NCBI GenBank assembly: GCA_021307315.1
Contig: JAJSPD010000029.1
Span: forward strand, 62,001 to 126,000
Length of the DNA stretch: 64,000 nucleotides
DNA from: Bisporella sp. PMI_857
Taxonomy: Eukaryota > Ascomycota > Leotiomycetes > Helotiales > Helotiaceae
Direction: 5' to 3'
This document shows, piece after piece, positions 20,993-34,150 of the stretch (positions are counted from its first letter, which is position 1; every line of letters starts with the position of its first letter). Made by a program: the position numbers and the translations under genes. Under the pieces are notes generated by a model. That model was given only the letters and a program-made list of their open reading frames with translations, was not told where the DNA came from and searched no databases.

Positions 20993-23828
20993 TTATCGCG
21001 CGAAACAGCCGTAATCAAAGCATATCGGGCCCGTAATCTGCAATATCGAATCTCCAATGAATTGGAAGAACATGTATACGGTGAAAATGCCCATTATAAT
21101 ACACAGAAGCCACTCCCAAATGCTCATGGATGGTGGACTGTCTCCATCCCAATACTTTCCACACTCGCATTGTCGCTTGCCCAACAATAGTGGCTCGTCT
21201 CCTTGCGGCCAGAGTATTTGGCCTTCGCCAGACGCAAGTGAATCATATGTCAGAGATGTCATTGTGGACCAGGTGGTACGCTTCCGTTCTTCAATGACTT
21301 TCTGTAATATCAATTCCTTGTCTACGACCGAAAGAATGTGTGAAGAATTGTTGGTGGCCGGAATAGTGTTATCAATGTTTGACTCCTTGATAGACTTTAA
21401 CAATGTCGCGATCTGATCCGTTCTAGTGAGCAAAATAGCAATTTCGTCCCTCAAATTAGACACATCAATTTTGAGTGATCTCGCGTCCTCCTTGCGGGTT
21501 GAGATCGACTAAAGATTAATATTAGCGAGCTCATTCGGAATCTATTAAATTTCTTAGGGTATTTACATACCTGCTGATGTTCCTCCATAGAGACCTTCAA
21601 ATCGGTAATATGATCTGTCGTGTTAATGACTTGAAGTGATAGGCGTTCATGAGCATTGTAGATGGATTCAATTCCATTCTCTAGCTTTTCTTGTCCTCGA
21701 ATGATGGCCGTAGTTAAGGAAGCAAAGCTTTCTGGTCCTCCACTAGTGGCGCTGTCTATCTTAGTAGTATATAGCTTCCGTTGAACATTTCTATAGATTC
21801 TAGGAAGTTGATCTGGCCGTTGAGTTCTATTGTGATCACTCTCGATAGCTTTGCGAATCCGTGAAAGCCTGTGTTGTCCTGAAAATTTCCGGTGGATAGC
21901 TATACCCGGAATGTAATCCATACTTTCATTGAGCTCTTCGTGGTCTTCTTGGTTTTCATCGTTATCTGTATTATCATCTTCTACGATCACCTCCTTACCA
22001 TCTGCTGGAGTGTTCGGGGTGTTGGGTGGATTTGGCATTATTGAGCCATTTGAAACAGCTCGCCAAACCTTCAAAGCATCGATATCGATATTTGACAGCA
22101 CTAGACGCCTTGTAAGAATGCGTAAAGGATGATGGCGAAGCCAAAATGACAAGAGTTAAGTAGGACTTAAAACTTACGGGAAACAATTTCCAGCTCAGCG
22201 ATATGGTCTCCTTCCCCCAACACTCTCTTAATCTGTTTCTCGATATATTGCATAGGGTCTTGATCCTTTGCCCACGCTCGTGTAGCAGAATCCTACAGAC
22301 CAGCATTAGCTTGACTGCTCTTTCATTTTATATAGATGTGCAAGTATCGATAACACTTCGTATATTAGGTATCTCACCTTAGCCTTGACAAGCACTTGAC
22401 CTTTATCACTGAAGATAACGGATTTCTTCGCGCTGCCGAATTGTGCCATGATATTCTCCTCGCCGTCAGTGGAGATTTCATTCTCCTCGTCGCTACGATT
22501 AAAATTATTATTACCCAGAGAGTACGAATGAGTGCCCTGTTTGTCTTTTGGGATATCGTAATGCTCGCTATTGCGGGTTTGTTTCTCCACAGGATCCAGG
22601 AGGAAACCACTACTTTCACTAGACGAGCTTTCACTTCTCCGGATACCCTTGCTTCTAAAAGCAGCTTGTACCTCCCCACTGCCGGCATTCTTTCTCTCTT
22701 GAGCAACAAGCATCGATCTATCAGATTCGTCATATATTTCGGCCGTAAGTGGACTGGGTGGAAAAGCTGGAGGCTCGATAGTCACGTCCATTGTAGGTGG
22801 TTGATTGCTTTCTGTGTGGCTAGCTTCTCCCTCATCTATAAGATCTATTTGCTCCATACTAATATCTCCAATCATGTATTCAGTCTTGGTGGGAGCCGTA
22901 GTTTGGAAGTCGCGACCGCTATGAAGGAATATCTTTCTATCATCAGTAAGTGTGATAGGTACATCATTCTCTTCGCTCATGCTGGAGCTGGTAGAGAATG
23001 ATGCGCTGCATGAGGTGATGTTGGGGTGTGCTTCTCTGTCAGTAATGTCTGTTCTGTAAGCTTGGCTACCAAGAATAGGGAAGAGGGTAAAGATTTGACT
23101 TGCCTTCCTCGCTATTGTTACCATCCAAGAAAGGCTTCATTATGTCGAACGGCCCTCCAACTGCTTCAGGTGAAATACACGATATAGTAGAGGTGAAACC
23201 GGATGTAGGTTCCTCTTGTTCAGTTCCTTGGGAAGTGAGCTGGTCAACTCAAACTTTTGGAGGCAAGCAATATCTCAAAATGCTCAACTAACCTAGCTTA
23301 TCAAGGCAGTCATCTAGTAAAGCCTCTACTATGCAGATTTGTGTTGAAATATCGATTGGCGGTGTTGGCGAAGAGGGTGTTGTTTGACAACCGATCGAGG
23401 TTGATGTTTTGCTGCTGCCATTTAAGGCATCTGCAAAGGAATCTACTGGGACAGCATTTGACGCGCTGAATAAAATGCGGAGTTAGTGGGTGCTTATTCT
23501 GCAGGGCGCAGTGTATCCGTCAAAACTTCAACGCCGCTTTCCTGTCAATGTGATCTACGAACCAGCGAGCCACTTACCTCTGTCTTCTAGTATGCCGTCC
23601 CAACTTCAACACCAACCTGCCGTGAGAATCTTTAGGGGGTGACTTATGCATGTTATCCGGTGCTAACTGTGGCGCTAAGACGACCGATTCGCGAGCATTA
23701 CCGTCAGGAGACAGGTTTTCGTCTGATCCCGAATTCGCAACCAAGCTCACGTTCTTACTTCTGCGAATGGTGCGGTAGCCAATATCGTGCTGGCCGTGTG
23801 GCACAGGATAACTTTCGCGGCTACCCAT
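20993..23828 (-). CDS. unknown multi-exon coiled-coil protein with C-terminal membrane anchor
   Basis: Not a family I recognise. ATG at 23828 opens MGSRESYPVPHGQHD. Exon 1 ends at 23578 (donor GTAAGT) and exon 2 runs 23465-23293; a further exon near 23247 follows. A long exon covers about 23040-22378 (donor GTGAGA). Later exons contain WAKDQDPMQYIEKQIKRVLG, then DALKVWRAVSNGSIMPNPPN, an acidic run (VEDDNTDNDENQEDHEE), a helical region with repeated hydrophobic heptads (about 21740-21400), and finally the stretch IWEWLLCIIMGIFTVYMFFQ as a single membrane segment near the C-terminus. Total length is roughly 700 aa. The N-terminal half is Ser/Glu/Asn-rich and probably disordered. The architecture suggests a tail-anchored protein with a long cytosolic coiled coil. 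Some small-exon junctions (23247-23000) are uncertain. Confidence 0.65.
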
Positions 23829-24494
23829 TTGCAGTCGAATGGATGGTAGGCACTGCGCATGATAGTAATGGAAGAAGAGGCGTCAAATATGTTACCACCA
23901 AAAGCGCGACTTCCTTCTACGGTAACTTTGTGTTTGGAAATGAGATCGTACGCCAACAAAAAACTGCCACCAGTACCTCCATCGTAAACCTATCATAAGA
24001 TTTTCTTTTTGAAACCTTGGGAATTGCTAGAATCGGATTTGGTAATTAATTCTATTGTCAAGTGTTGCAAAGGATGGATTGAGCTAAGCCATGATCTCAT
24101 CTTGACTCTAGGAAATTCAGAAAATAGACGCACTATTCATCACAGAGTTCCATTGATGTTAGCCTTACGGCTCATTATCTAGCTTACACTTGCTCCCAAA
24201 GCCTTCTTATTCTTACTACGTCTTGATCCAAAGCGTCCAGGACGCCTGAATCTATTTACAATTCAAGGAAATTCGTCTCTTGGATATAAGACTATGCTTT
24301 CAACGACAAGGAAAAATGAGCCACCAGCTGGGCGTGTACTGTTTATGGTTTTGTTTACAAAGAAAATTGAAAATCCAAGAACGCGCTTGTGGGAATATGG
24401 TAAGGAAAACGCTGGACTGCAATGGTATCATGATGCTGCTCACTCTTCCCAAATTTGGTTATTGTTGCATTGATCAGGGTGGTATGTTGGTCAT
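23829..24494. other. intergenic
   Basis: About 665 bp between two minus-strand genes. A minus frame at 23959-23747 overlaps the start of the coiled-coil gene in another frame, and a plus frame at 24280-24498 is unremarkable. I see nothing further. Confidence 0.35.
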
Positions 24495-27429
24495 TTAGTC
24501 GCGACTCCGGTTTAGTCTTTGTGGGCTGTCGACTCGAGGAATGGGTGGCAGGTCTTTGTCTAGACTGCTCCGGCTGATTGTCTTCCTCACTCCATTGCCG
24601 TTGAGACTTGCCCGAGGAGAATAATCCTTGGCAGGAGTTACAGGCCTCTCATCATCCTTCGCTGGAGTGAGCGGCCGTTCTTCTCTGTCAATACTTCTTC
24701 CACTTCGTCCGCCTGTGCTACTAGCTTCCCCGAGCTCCTCAACAACTGGTAGCGTCTGTCCCTGGATACCGCCACTCCGATCCGCACTTGGGCTTCGTGC
24801 TGTTGTGAGTATCCTCGGTTCTGCTGAATGTTCTAAATCGCCTCTCCTTTCCGACTTTAAAGCCTCTCTCTCGTTCCTCTGTAGTGTAGGATTGTTGGTA
24901 TTCGTTGTGTGCATTGGCTGGCTCGCTGATCTTCTCCGGGAAGTGTCGAAACCTTGGCCATCATATTGAGATAACGCATTAGAGTTCGTGCGAGGTGGCG
25001 CTGCCTCTGCTTCTCGTGAAGCTTCTTCGGGGCTCTTCGTGACGCCTTCGATGAACTTGATAAAGCGGTCGCCATATGGTTCCGGCCGAATTGGCGAAAT
25101 AAGTTTTTTATCATTACTCAAACCCTCTGTCTCATGGTTAGCAGTGGTTATTTTGGTATACTGAGGAACACGTACTCCAAAAGTGCTCCAACTTCTTCAC
25201 AGTCCCGTAATGCGTTAAGCAATCTATAATAGATAAAAAGAATATTTCATCACCAGGACTGTTGTCCTCATGTGTGGCTCTGAATCCGCCATCATCGCTA
25301 TAAAATGTGAACTCCCGCTTGATAGTATTCTCCTCCATCTGGTCGGGCATCCGAGAGCTACTTTCTCCCATGGGTATAGGCTTTTCTTGCTTAATGATCT
25401 GTCGCAGTTCCCGAGCTTTGCGAGCATTCTCCAGTTTACTCGGTGTGCGCATTAACATGGCTCGAGTATCTGGACCACCCGTTGGTAATTCGTCAATAGC
25501 AGTGATATCTCCGCCAGGTTGGAAGACCTTCAGTGTTTTGTCCCGAAGATTTTCTTGGTTGCCTTTTTGCAGGTCGTGAACTCCCACAAGCATACTATAA
25601 TCCATTATTTTCAGCTTTTGCAGAAGCTTCACATCCTTCTGCATCTGCTCAATGAACAGCTTCTTCTTCTCTGGGCCGAATTCCAGATGCAAATTTCGTC
25701 TCAGCCAATTCAGATCTTTCAACGTAGCTCGCGGATTCTTCTCCAGCTCCTCTTCCTTGAAGTCTCGACCTATTGTAGAGCCTTTGAGATCGAAGGTTTG
25801 ATGGATGTCCCGGTGTGGTGGAAAAAGGTTGTTCATGACCACAAAATGGATCTTCCGTCCATATGGAATCTTGACTCTGTGAAGACCATAGAATTGAGAG
25901 AGAAGGGTGTTTGGGTTGTCTTCGACATGCGCATAGTATTCCTTGAGGATTTTCCTGAGGAATTTGTGCTCGGCATGATGGATGGTCTTGATGATGTATT
26001 TATAATCTCTGGAGAAGTAGAAGAAACTCCCACTCTTCCCAGGCGAGCCCAGTTCGGATAGAATGTATTTGCTAGTCAGAGACATGAGATAATCCGCTGG
26101 ATCAAGCTTGAACTTTGCCCTTAGATGCCGAAATACCCATGGTGCATAATCCTTGAATTTGAAATCGTACTTGGCAGATGGAGTCAATTCGTTCCCGGTG
26201 CTGCATATTCATTAGCTCGAACCAGATCCTACCATTCAGCGTACTCACATATCAAAAGAGAACTTATGCCTTGCGTCAAAATCTGCCTCCGTCAAAGGCC
26301 TATCCATCTTCGCGTTTGTCCTCGAAACCGTGAATCGAATCCCAGTCAACATGTTGTATGCGGTGACCCAATTTACATGGTTCTGATCTACCTTTGTTCC
26401 AACAACTACTCTATCGTCATCTTCCTCATCCTTACGTTTTCGTTTACTGGCCCTCTTCTGCCGTACTGCCTCTGCCCACCGCATTGCATCTTCATCAACA
26501 GGTATTTCATCGTGAGGCATGTTTGAGTGTATTGATTGAGTATGTCGCCGGTTGAGGCTTAAAGAGCCCCTTCTTACTGCAGCATTGGCTCCAGTAGGTG
26601 AAAACCTCCCACTAGCATATACTGAGTCGTCCCCGTCGCGTGAGCTGCGGCTTCCGCCGACTCTTGGTACCTGTAGGGTGTGTCGATGTTGTAATTGTGC
26701 AGGGCCGGAGGGCAGTGATTGAGAGGACGGTGAAGGGCCGTGGGGAGGGGGGTATGTCGGGGGTGATGAGAATCGATGTGGCGAAGCTGTAGCAGATCGT
26801 GTCGGAGGAGGTGCATTTGAGGAATCATTCAATTGTGGAGTCCCAGGTATCAAGGATGAGGTGTAAGTCAAAGGTCCTGTGCTCTGCGGATTTGCGGATA
26901 TTGGCGGTGGTATTACAATCTTCTTTCCTGGATCACTATCGCCATTCACTGGTATGATTGTCGCTCGTTCGGTAGGTGTGTGATGAATAGTGTTTGTGGA
27001 CACGAGCGACTCCCTATCACCATTGGATAATCGTGGAAGTGCATTTTGAGGCCCTGGACTCCTCCTTCCATTCTCAGCTCCTCCGCCGTTGATGCCATTC
27101 ACCGACAATGTGCTGCCATTGCGAGATGATTTATGGTCCCAACTGCTCGCGCTGTTCCGCCCGTTTGGCATCGAATGTAAGGCCGTATCATGCAGCATCT
27201 CTCCATTCGTATGAGATTTCACACCGTTCCTTCCTTCTAGATATGAATCGTGCTCTTCTGCGGAGACTCCCTTAACAGATGTGTGCGAGGACGTTCTCCC
27301 GTTGCCATTAAGCTTCTCGTGCGAATGACGGACATGACTAGGAAGATCGAAGGGCGGCCGACTGTTTGAGGTTAACATCGGTCCTGTGTCATCAGACAAG
27401 AACGATGGCATCTCGTCGAAGTGTGGCAT
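24495..27429 (-). CDS. MSS4: phosphatidylinositol-4-phosphate 5-kinase (Mss4/its3-like)
   Basis: Exons 27429-26249, 26200-25176 and 25126-24495 join to 945 aa. The kinase makes PI(4,5)P2 from PI4P at the plasma membrane, controlling actin, cell-wall integrity and polar growth. The first 340 residues are low-complexity and Ser/Asn/Pro-rich, typical of fungal orthologues. The PIPK domain runs from about 365 to 760. It contains the Gly-rich loop [20 protein letters not shown] (around 445-465), [11 protein letters not shown] (around 540), the catalytic [11 protein letters not shown] (around 597) and the [19 protein letters not shown] activation/specificity end. The last exon junction restores FWKGLS, the expected sequence. 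A disordered tail with [15 protein letters not shown] repeats completes it. It appears intact and is very likely essential. Confidence 0.95.
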
Positions 27430-29144
27430 TCGTGAGGTTGTTGGCAGGAATCAATCACCACCTTATCAGGGCAGCTGGTGATGATGTGACGGGCGTCAGA
27501 AGGAGGTAGGATCAGCGAAATTGGACAAAATCTTGGCAGCTATTGGTGTCTCCCTGATGGCCGAATGAATCCCTTGGTGACAGAGTGAAGGAATTCGGTT
27601 CGGACGAGTATATTTTTCATGTCGATGCAAGGGAAAAATCGTTGGAATAATTCATCATCAAGGCTAACATAGCGAAAACATTGATTTTGGGGCGTGGTTA
27701 CAGTGTGCAGAATTTCCGGGATGTCTATTAATGGAATTGGGTACACAAGTTATGAGGCGAAGTTGGCAGCACGTATAGTACCGTACAGTGCAGTCTGGGT
27801 CAACAACCACCGCTGTTGGACTGCTGCGGATGACATGCAGATCGATGCTTTGGACAAATTAAACACCAATCTGCTCATTTAATTATCTCCTGAAGCATAC
27901 AAGAAACTTTCCAGCGATGCCGGATTCCCGGTCCCAAGATACGCACCTCTCTTGGCCATTACGAAGCCGGACTTAAGTTGATCCGGGCCCGGCGGCTCCT
28001 GAAAAACATCCCTGGCCTACACTCCCAGCACATGGCAAAGAAAAGATATACATACAGATGAACTTTCCTTCTCATTCGTGCAATCGTATCATCCTCTCTC
28101 TGATATCGTCGCTTGCGGAGTCAAGAACCAACAAAGGATTTGAGGCGTACAATATTTCAGTTGACAACACATCAGGCTGTGTTTATGGAGACAAGGCTTA
28201 ACCTTAAGCCAGCGCACAGGCTTTACATTGAGCGGTCAATTTGGATGACTTCTTTCAACTCCTAACATTTTTGCATCTTGGAAAATATACACGCTTGACT
28301 CGTCGATTGTTTGAGAAGATTAGTGCTTATGACCATACCTGACGAATTCAAGTGCAAGCGTGGCAGGATGGCGACCGATGGTCTGATATTTTCGTCTCAG
28401 GAGGATTCCCTACAATGCGTGTTTGGAAAGATTTCCAAGCCGTTCGATTCAAATTTAGTTTTCTTTCATGGGGGGATGAATCTGATATTAAGGCAATATA
28501 TCGGATCTTATGAAGGATGATGTATATGCATTCGAGGCTCGATAGAAAAGCTACGTGCAGGTGGTGAAGAAGGCACATTGTAGATCCAAAGTTGAACCCT
28601 GTGGGAGTGGAGTCCGCCGGAATCCCAAGATTCACTTGCGGCTGCATTAGCGGGGTGGGATTCTCGGAACGGGGACGCCATAACATAACCGCGTCTGAAA
28701 ATGCCAAAATCAAAACAATCGAAAAATACCATCCCTGTACGACGCGTCACAAGAATTGAAGATGGGCAGTTTCACGATCGTGTTGATCAAGAGTCACATT
28801 TCAGATTTAGTTTAGTTGCACAAGTTAAGTAGCTTCGTATCTTTTTGGAGTTCATAAATCTGGTATAAGTACAAACCACCCAGTAGTGGCCCTCGAGTCT
28901 AGCCAGACTCTTCCCCGTCTAGCAATGAGCAAGCACCCCCTATTTCCCCGAATGTTTACAAAGCGAAAAACTTTGATACATTATGAAGGAATTTAACCTT
29001 GGGACAATAGCAATCAATCCAGATAAAAGACATAATACCATGATTCGCAAGTGCCAAACGCATAATCAACCCTTCCCATCCGCAAGATTTCCCACCTCAA
29101 AACGCCGATTACCGCCCAAAAGGAAGACCAATCGCCCTAGATGC
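27430..29144. other. intergenic, about 1.7 kb
   Basis: Upstream of the PIP5K start and downstream of histone H1. Long minus frames at 28713-28348 and 28750-28508 have no recognisable product. The region probably contains the PIP5K 5' leader and promoter. Confidence 0.4.
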
Positions 29145-30204
29145 TTACGCCTTCTTAGGTGTTGCCTTCTTTGCAGAGGCAGGCTTCTTAGGAGTTGCCG
29201 CCTTCTTTGCCTTTGGGGTCTTGCTCGTGCTAGTTGTCTTGGTGACTCGGCCAGACTTGGTCTTGTTCAGGACTGATGGCTTCTCAACGATGGCTGGAGC
29301 CTGTACGGTATTAGACTCTGTCTAAACACATGCGAGAGAAATAACTTACGGCCTTGGGTGCAGCAGCTTTCTTCGCCTTGGGTGCAGCCTTTGCTTTGGG
29401 AGCTGCCTTGGGCTTCGCAGCAGCAGTCTTCTTGGGTGCAGCGGCCTTCTTTGGGGCAGCCTTCTCCTTCTTAGCAGCAGGGGTCTTGGGTTTAGCAGCA
29501 GTCGCCTTCTTGGTGGCGGTGGCGGCCTTCTTCACAGCTGGCTTCTTCTCCGTAGTCTTCTTCTCAGTTTTGGCCTTGGCCTCTTTATCAGCAGCGGGCT
29601 TTGGGACCTTCTTTGCAAGCTTGGTTCCACCGGAGGCACCTGGCAACCATGTCAATATAAATTCACATGTTTGTGTACACAACGTACCCTTTGGTTGCTC
29701 GAAGACTCCCTTTTCAACACCGGCCTTAAGAGCTCTGTTGAAGAGAGAGTCGAACATCTTTCCCTCGGCAACCTTCTTATTGTTGGCGGCAACATACTTC
29801 TTGAGAGCGGCGCGGCTGTACAAAGTTAGATAAATGAATTTCGAGCCAAAGACGCGTCGAAATCCAGCCAGATTGACGCGCTAGACAGAGGAAGGAGTAC
29901 CTAGAACCTTTGCGCTGCATAGATTATTAGCCATGCCCAAAAGGAAAAAGGGATCTGGGGGATACGTACATCCTTCAAGTTGATGATAGCATCCGTGATC
30001 ATGTCTGAATAACGCGTCAGCGAAGCTTCCAAATAAAAATCCGAGACCACCAGTATCTGCAGCAGAACAATGCGATCCAGAAAATATGTTCAATGTGGTT
30101 ACGCGACATCATGGTGGGAAATTCAAAGCTATCTTACCTTGGTAAGAGCCATGGTCGGCGCCAGAAGCAGCAGCCTTTGGCTTTGATGCGGCCTTGGGTG
30201 GCAT
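29145..30204 (-). CDS. HHO1: linker histone H1
   Basis: Six exons between ATG at 30204 and stop at 29145. Exon 1 encodes MPPKAASKPKAAASGADHGS. The winged-helix globular domain is spread over short exons: DMITDAIINLKD, then RKGSSRAALKKYVAANNKK after a tiny exon, then the segment ending FEQPKG. After the GASGGTKL junction the tail is an almost pure Lys/Ala/Pro repeat (KKAAAPKKTAAAKPKAAPK). The last exon ends in KKPASAKKATPKKA. The single globular domain with a long basic C-tail is the standard filamentous-fungal H1. Introns interrupt the globular domain more than usual for a histone, but all have canonical ends (GTACGT, GTACTC, GTAAGT donors). It binds linker DNA between nucleosomes in the nucleus. 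Confidence 0.93.
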
Positions 30205-32768
30205 GTTGATTGAGTAGGGTTAAACTGTTGGAATGTTGTAGATGATATCGAAGTAGCAGATGAACCGAAGTACGGATTGGCGAAGTGCTGTGGTGGTGGT
30301 TGTCGAGAAAAATGCTGATGTGGAAAGAGGGAAAGGGTTCGAAACCCGGCAGGAAGAGCGGGGAGCTCTGCTTATGTAGTAGCGAGGAAGAAGCGAGTGA
30401 TCTTGCACAGTTGTTGATAGCCTATACCTCATTGGGGACGCTAAGCGAATTAAAAACGAACTCAAAACTGAGCTCGCAAACATGCCAAATCGTTTTTAGC
30501 TTTTGAACCAATCAAATTGAGGCAGAACTGCATCACCCGACCTGTGACCACCCATCCGCCACAATCTTCGACCTCAACCTTTCTCCCACACTTTTCGAAA
30601 TAGTTGGGGATGGTCACGCATCAATTACGTTGTTATGCTATAGCGTTTGAATACTTGCCTTCTCCTGTCCAAAGTTATATAACCAATCATTCCTTGCTTT
30701 TCCGTATCGTCCTAATTTCTCTCAATATCAAAACTACTTTTATGGTTGCAAGTCACCCATTTCGTGTTGACTGTGACTATTCTCACGACGTGGAAGCTCT
30801 GATAGCTGGGGAAATGTCTGTAATGTAGATCCCATTTCTAGTTAAGCAATTGTCTAATGCTTCGCTCCTGCGTGTATCTTCAAATCGTCTATAACCGAGT
30901 TGTGCTGATGAAATGGATTGGAAAAAGAAGTTGGGTGGTGGATGCATCGCGATTGAAGCCACGATTCCAACCATCACAACAACGCGTACATTTGAAACAA
31001 CGCGCTCACAGATTTTGTTACTACTATTATTATTTGATATTAACCGTTGATAACCCATAATCTATTGGTTTTTAGCCAGTTTATGTTAATTATCTTTTTG
31101 TTGTGTGCGGTGCAGCGCATTTTGCAAAATGTAGTCGTTTTGAGGGTTGGTGGACGCAAGTTTGCGACCGTCAACACAATCAACCTCAACTTGTTACCCA
31201 TCCGCCATTCAGGCAGGTGTTTCTTCTTTCATCGAGACTGTAGTTTTCTATAGCATGCTAGTGTCTACTCCAAAGTTCCATATATTCATTTCTTAATGCT
31301 CGATAGCAGTAGGGACGATGGATGGATAGATCTTCTCTTGACTCGCGTCTTGCGCCCGTGCAAGTTTAGGAGTTTGAACCAAATCCAAGACAGACAGTTT
31401 CTGTTGAATATTTTTGGATCATATTTCTCTTATTGCATACTCTTTGATACTCGCAATTTTATATAGGCCATAGAAATAGCTTGACATCAGATACCGGTGG
31501 ACCGAGTTCTGGTGTGTTTGTCGCCATATTGTTATCGCTGTCTTCAGGTGAAGTTTGACGACCCGCTGCTGATCACCCAAGGACCGTTCAGGAAGTTTCC
31601 TATGGCTAAAAGCCCTCTCCATAGTTGGGTTAATACATACATTTGAACGTGTATTTAAGCAATTGATTTTTCCGTTTGCGCAAGCCTTCAATTGCGCGAT
31701 GTTGTTCCGACATCCGTCTCCGAGATCCAAATCCTTCCACATTCACCTCACTCAATATCGTGGTGCATGCCGGAAGCCGGAAGGACGATCTCTGTACACA
31801 ACTTAAACGGCTGCTAAATGAGACTCTTGCGGTAGTTCTCATGCAACAATTGTGACGAGCATGCAGCCAGCCGTCAATCATACGTGTTGTCTTGTGCCTG
31901 AAATCACGCGATCTTCAACGCCCGGCTAAAGGCAGCTACTTCAGCTTTCTCCAACACGAATCAGCCCGCTGATGGATTCGCATTCTTACCGTTCTGTTTA
32001 CTGCTGTCGAAAAATCTTTACACCAATATTTGAAACATACACTAATCCAGTTTTAGGTGTTACTACTGAGATGTGAGACTGGCATGGCGTATCGGGTTCC
32101 CAAATCTCGCCTCGTTGGAATGCTCTTATCAGCAACACTGCCTCCATCAACAATTGTCTCATGTTCAGACCTATTATATGAAAGCTGAGTAAGTGTTTCA
32201 AGGCTTCTTTCTAAGCGTAATCGTTTCTATTGACGGTCAAAGAGTATAAAACAATATATGAAGGATATTCTCGCTTCCAGCGATGAGTCATATGGTTCTA
32301 TTCAATTTTCCTCATGGCATTTCGCAGTTACCTGGATGTTGACACAGGTACCATATGGAGCTTAAAGAATTTAACTACCAGGTAGAAGACCTTCACAGCT
32401 TTTCCGAAACCATGCTCCAGCCCATACTGTCGTGTGGTTCGTTCAGGTGATTTAATACGACAGATATGGACGGCTGCATCGCCACAAGGACGTCGAAGGT
32501 ATTGTTCAGAATTACCCAATCATGCCCAAGCAGCCAGTTTTTAATACCGCGTCGAGCCTTGAAATCACAACTCACCCTGCCTATATAGGTGTACCGCATT
32601 CTTATTCACGGAAGGGAAACGCAGCAGCGCAAAATCTCAGGTTTGCAGGGGATGTTATGAGAGAAGAAATGAAGAAACTGTAGAATCTTCTGTATGGCTA
32701 TCAGTCTGAACCAGCCAGATATTTAAGACGAGGCGATCGTGCGAAATACGATATGAGCCAACTAACGC
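30205..32768. other. intergenic, about 2.5 kb
   Basis: The H1 5' region (30205-30500) is followed by 2.2 kb without a convincing gene. Frames of up to 107 codons on both strands show no family resemblance or splice-linked continuation that I could find. It may hold long untranslated leaders or non-coding RNA; neither is supported by sequence. Confidence 0.4.
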
Positions 32769-34150
32769 TCACGATAGCGGACCATTAGGATGAATCAAAA
32801 CCTTCGTGTATCCATCTTCCCTCCTATCAAACTTCTCATACGCCCGAGGAGCATCGTCGATCTCAATCTCATGCGAAACAACAAATGATGGTTTCGCAAC
32901 GCCTGAGATGATCATGTCCCGAAGATACCGATTGTACGATTTGACATTGCACTGACCAGTACCAATTGTCAATCCCTAGTGATTGTCAGCATATAGTATG
33001 ATTGCACGATATCAGCTAGAGCAGGTTACCTTTTCAAACAGCTTTCCGAAGCTGATCAACAACTTCCCCTCTCCACTATTCGAATCAGGTGCTCCAGGAT
33101 CACTCGGAACATACAATCCAGGCACACCAATTCCCCCTGTTGGACGAGTCACCTTAATGCAATTCTCTAACACCACACTCGGCGCTTCTTTCTTTCCATC
33201 TCCGGCAGAAGCCTGATACCCTACTGCATCAACACTCCGATCCACCATTCCCCCATTCTTCTCAATGATAGCCTCCACCGCATCACTTTCTAAGAAATTG
33301 ATTGCGATACATCCGATCTTTTTCGCAGCATCGAGCCGCTCCTTCACAGAATCTATGACAAACACTTTGCTTGCACCACGCAGAGTAGCGCTGTACGCAG
33401 CCATAAGCCCGACGGGTCCGGCCCCAAAAACAGCGATCGATTCTCCGGCCTTAAAACCTGATAGGACCACTCCGTGCCAGCCGGTAGGGAATATATCGGC
33501 GAGAAGGATAAAATCGGACTCATGATCCGTGCCTGGTGGGAGCTTAAGACAATTGAAATCGGCATACGGCACTCTCAGAAACTGTGCTTGGCCACCTTGA
33601 TATGGCCCCATGGCAACATAACCATATGCACCTCCAGCGAAACCTCTTGGTAACATTAACACCTGTCCTACAGCTGAAAGAAAAGGGGAAAGCAAGAAGT
33701 ACGTACGGATTAACTCCTGTACAGAACGCCGTTCGTCCCTCCTCACAATTACGACACCTTCCATCCTAATCATCATCAATTTTTGGTCATACATGCAAAC
33801 ATATCAAAACTCTTACCGCAACATTAAAAGGCATAACAACTCTGTCTCCCTCCTTCAATAAGCTTACTCCTTCGCCAGCCTTAATGACAACGCCCATATT
33901 CTCATGTCCAAAGCAAAGCCCGCCTTTTGCAGCAGTCCGACCCTGATACATGTGCAAATCGCTTCCGCAAATCGCTGCCGTTGTCACCTTGATCAGACAG
34001 TCATCCGGATGTTCTATCTTTGGCAATGGTCTCTCCTCAACTGCCACTTTGAATGGCTCTATAATTTGTTAATTCCACATCACTCAGCCTGAGGAAAACT
34101 TGCGCTGTACCTTGGTAGACTACCACTTTCATAGTAGTGGTTTGAGACAT
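32769..34150 (-). CDS. zinc-type alcohol dehydrogenase, glutathione-independent formaldehyde dehydrogenase-like
   Basis: Exons 34150-34111, 34058-33817, 33765-33707, 33645-33030 and 32975-32769 join to 387 aa. It is a medium-chain dehydrogenase. The catalytic zinc ligands sit in AAICGSDLHMYQG and GHENMGVV. The structural-zinc lobe reads DGRCRNCEEGRTAFC, so the first of four Cys positions is Asp; I recall the same DGRC sequence in related fungal proteins, so this is probably normal. The Rossmann motif is AVFGAGPVGLMAA. The segment GFAGGAYGYVAMGPYQGGQA and the inserted loop with VDAVGYQAS match the FDH-like subgroup that oxidises formaldehyde or other aldehydes with NAD. The actual substrate is unknown. 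It appears intact and likely cytosolic. Confidence 0.9.

Noticed and set aside
29354..29833. 159-codon plus frame rich in Ala and Phe
   Set aside because: Antisense shadow of the Lys/Ala repeats in histone H1.
30345..30360. GGTTCGAAACCC resembling a tRNA T-arm
   Set aside because: No acceptor stem, D-arm or anticodon arm upstream in a cloverleaf arrangement.
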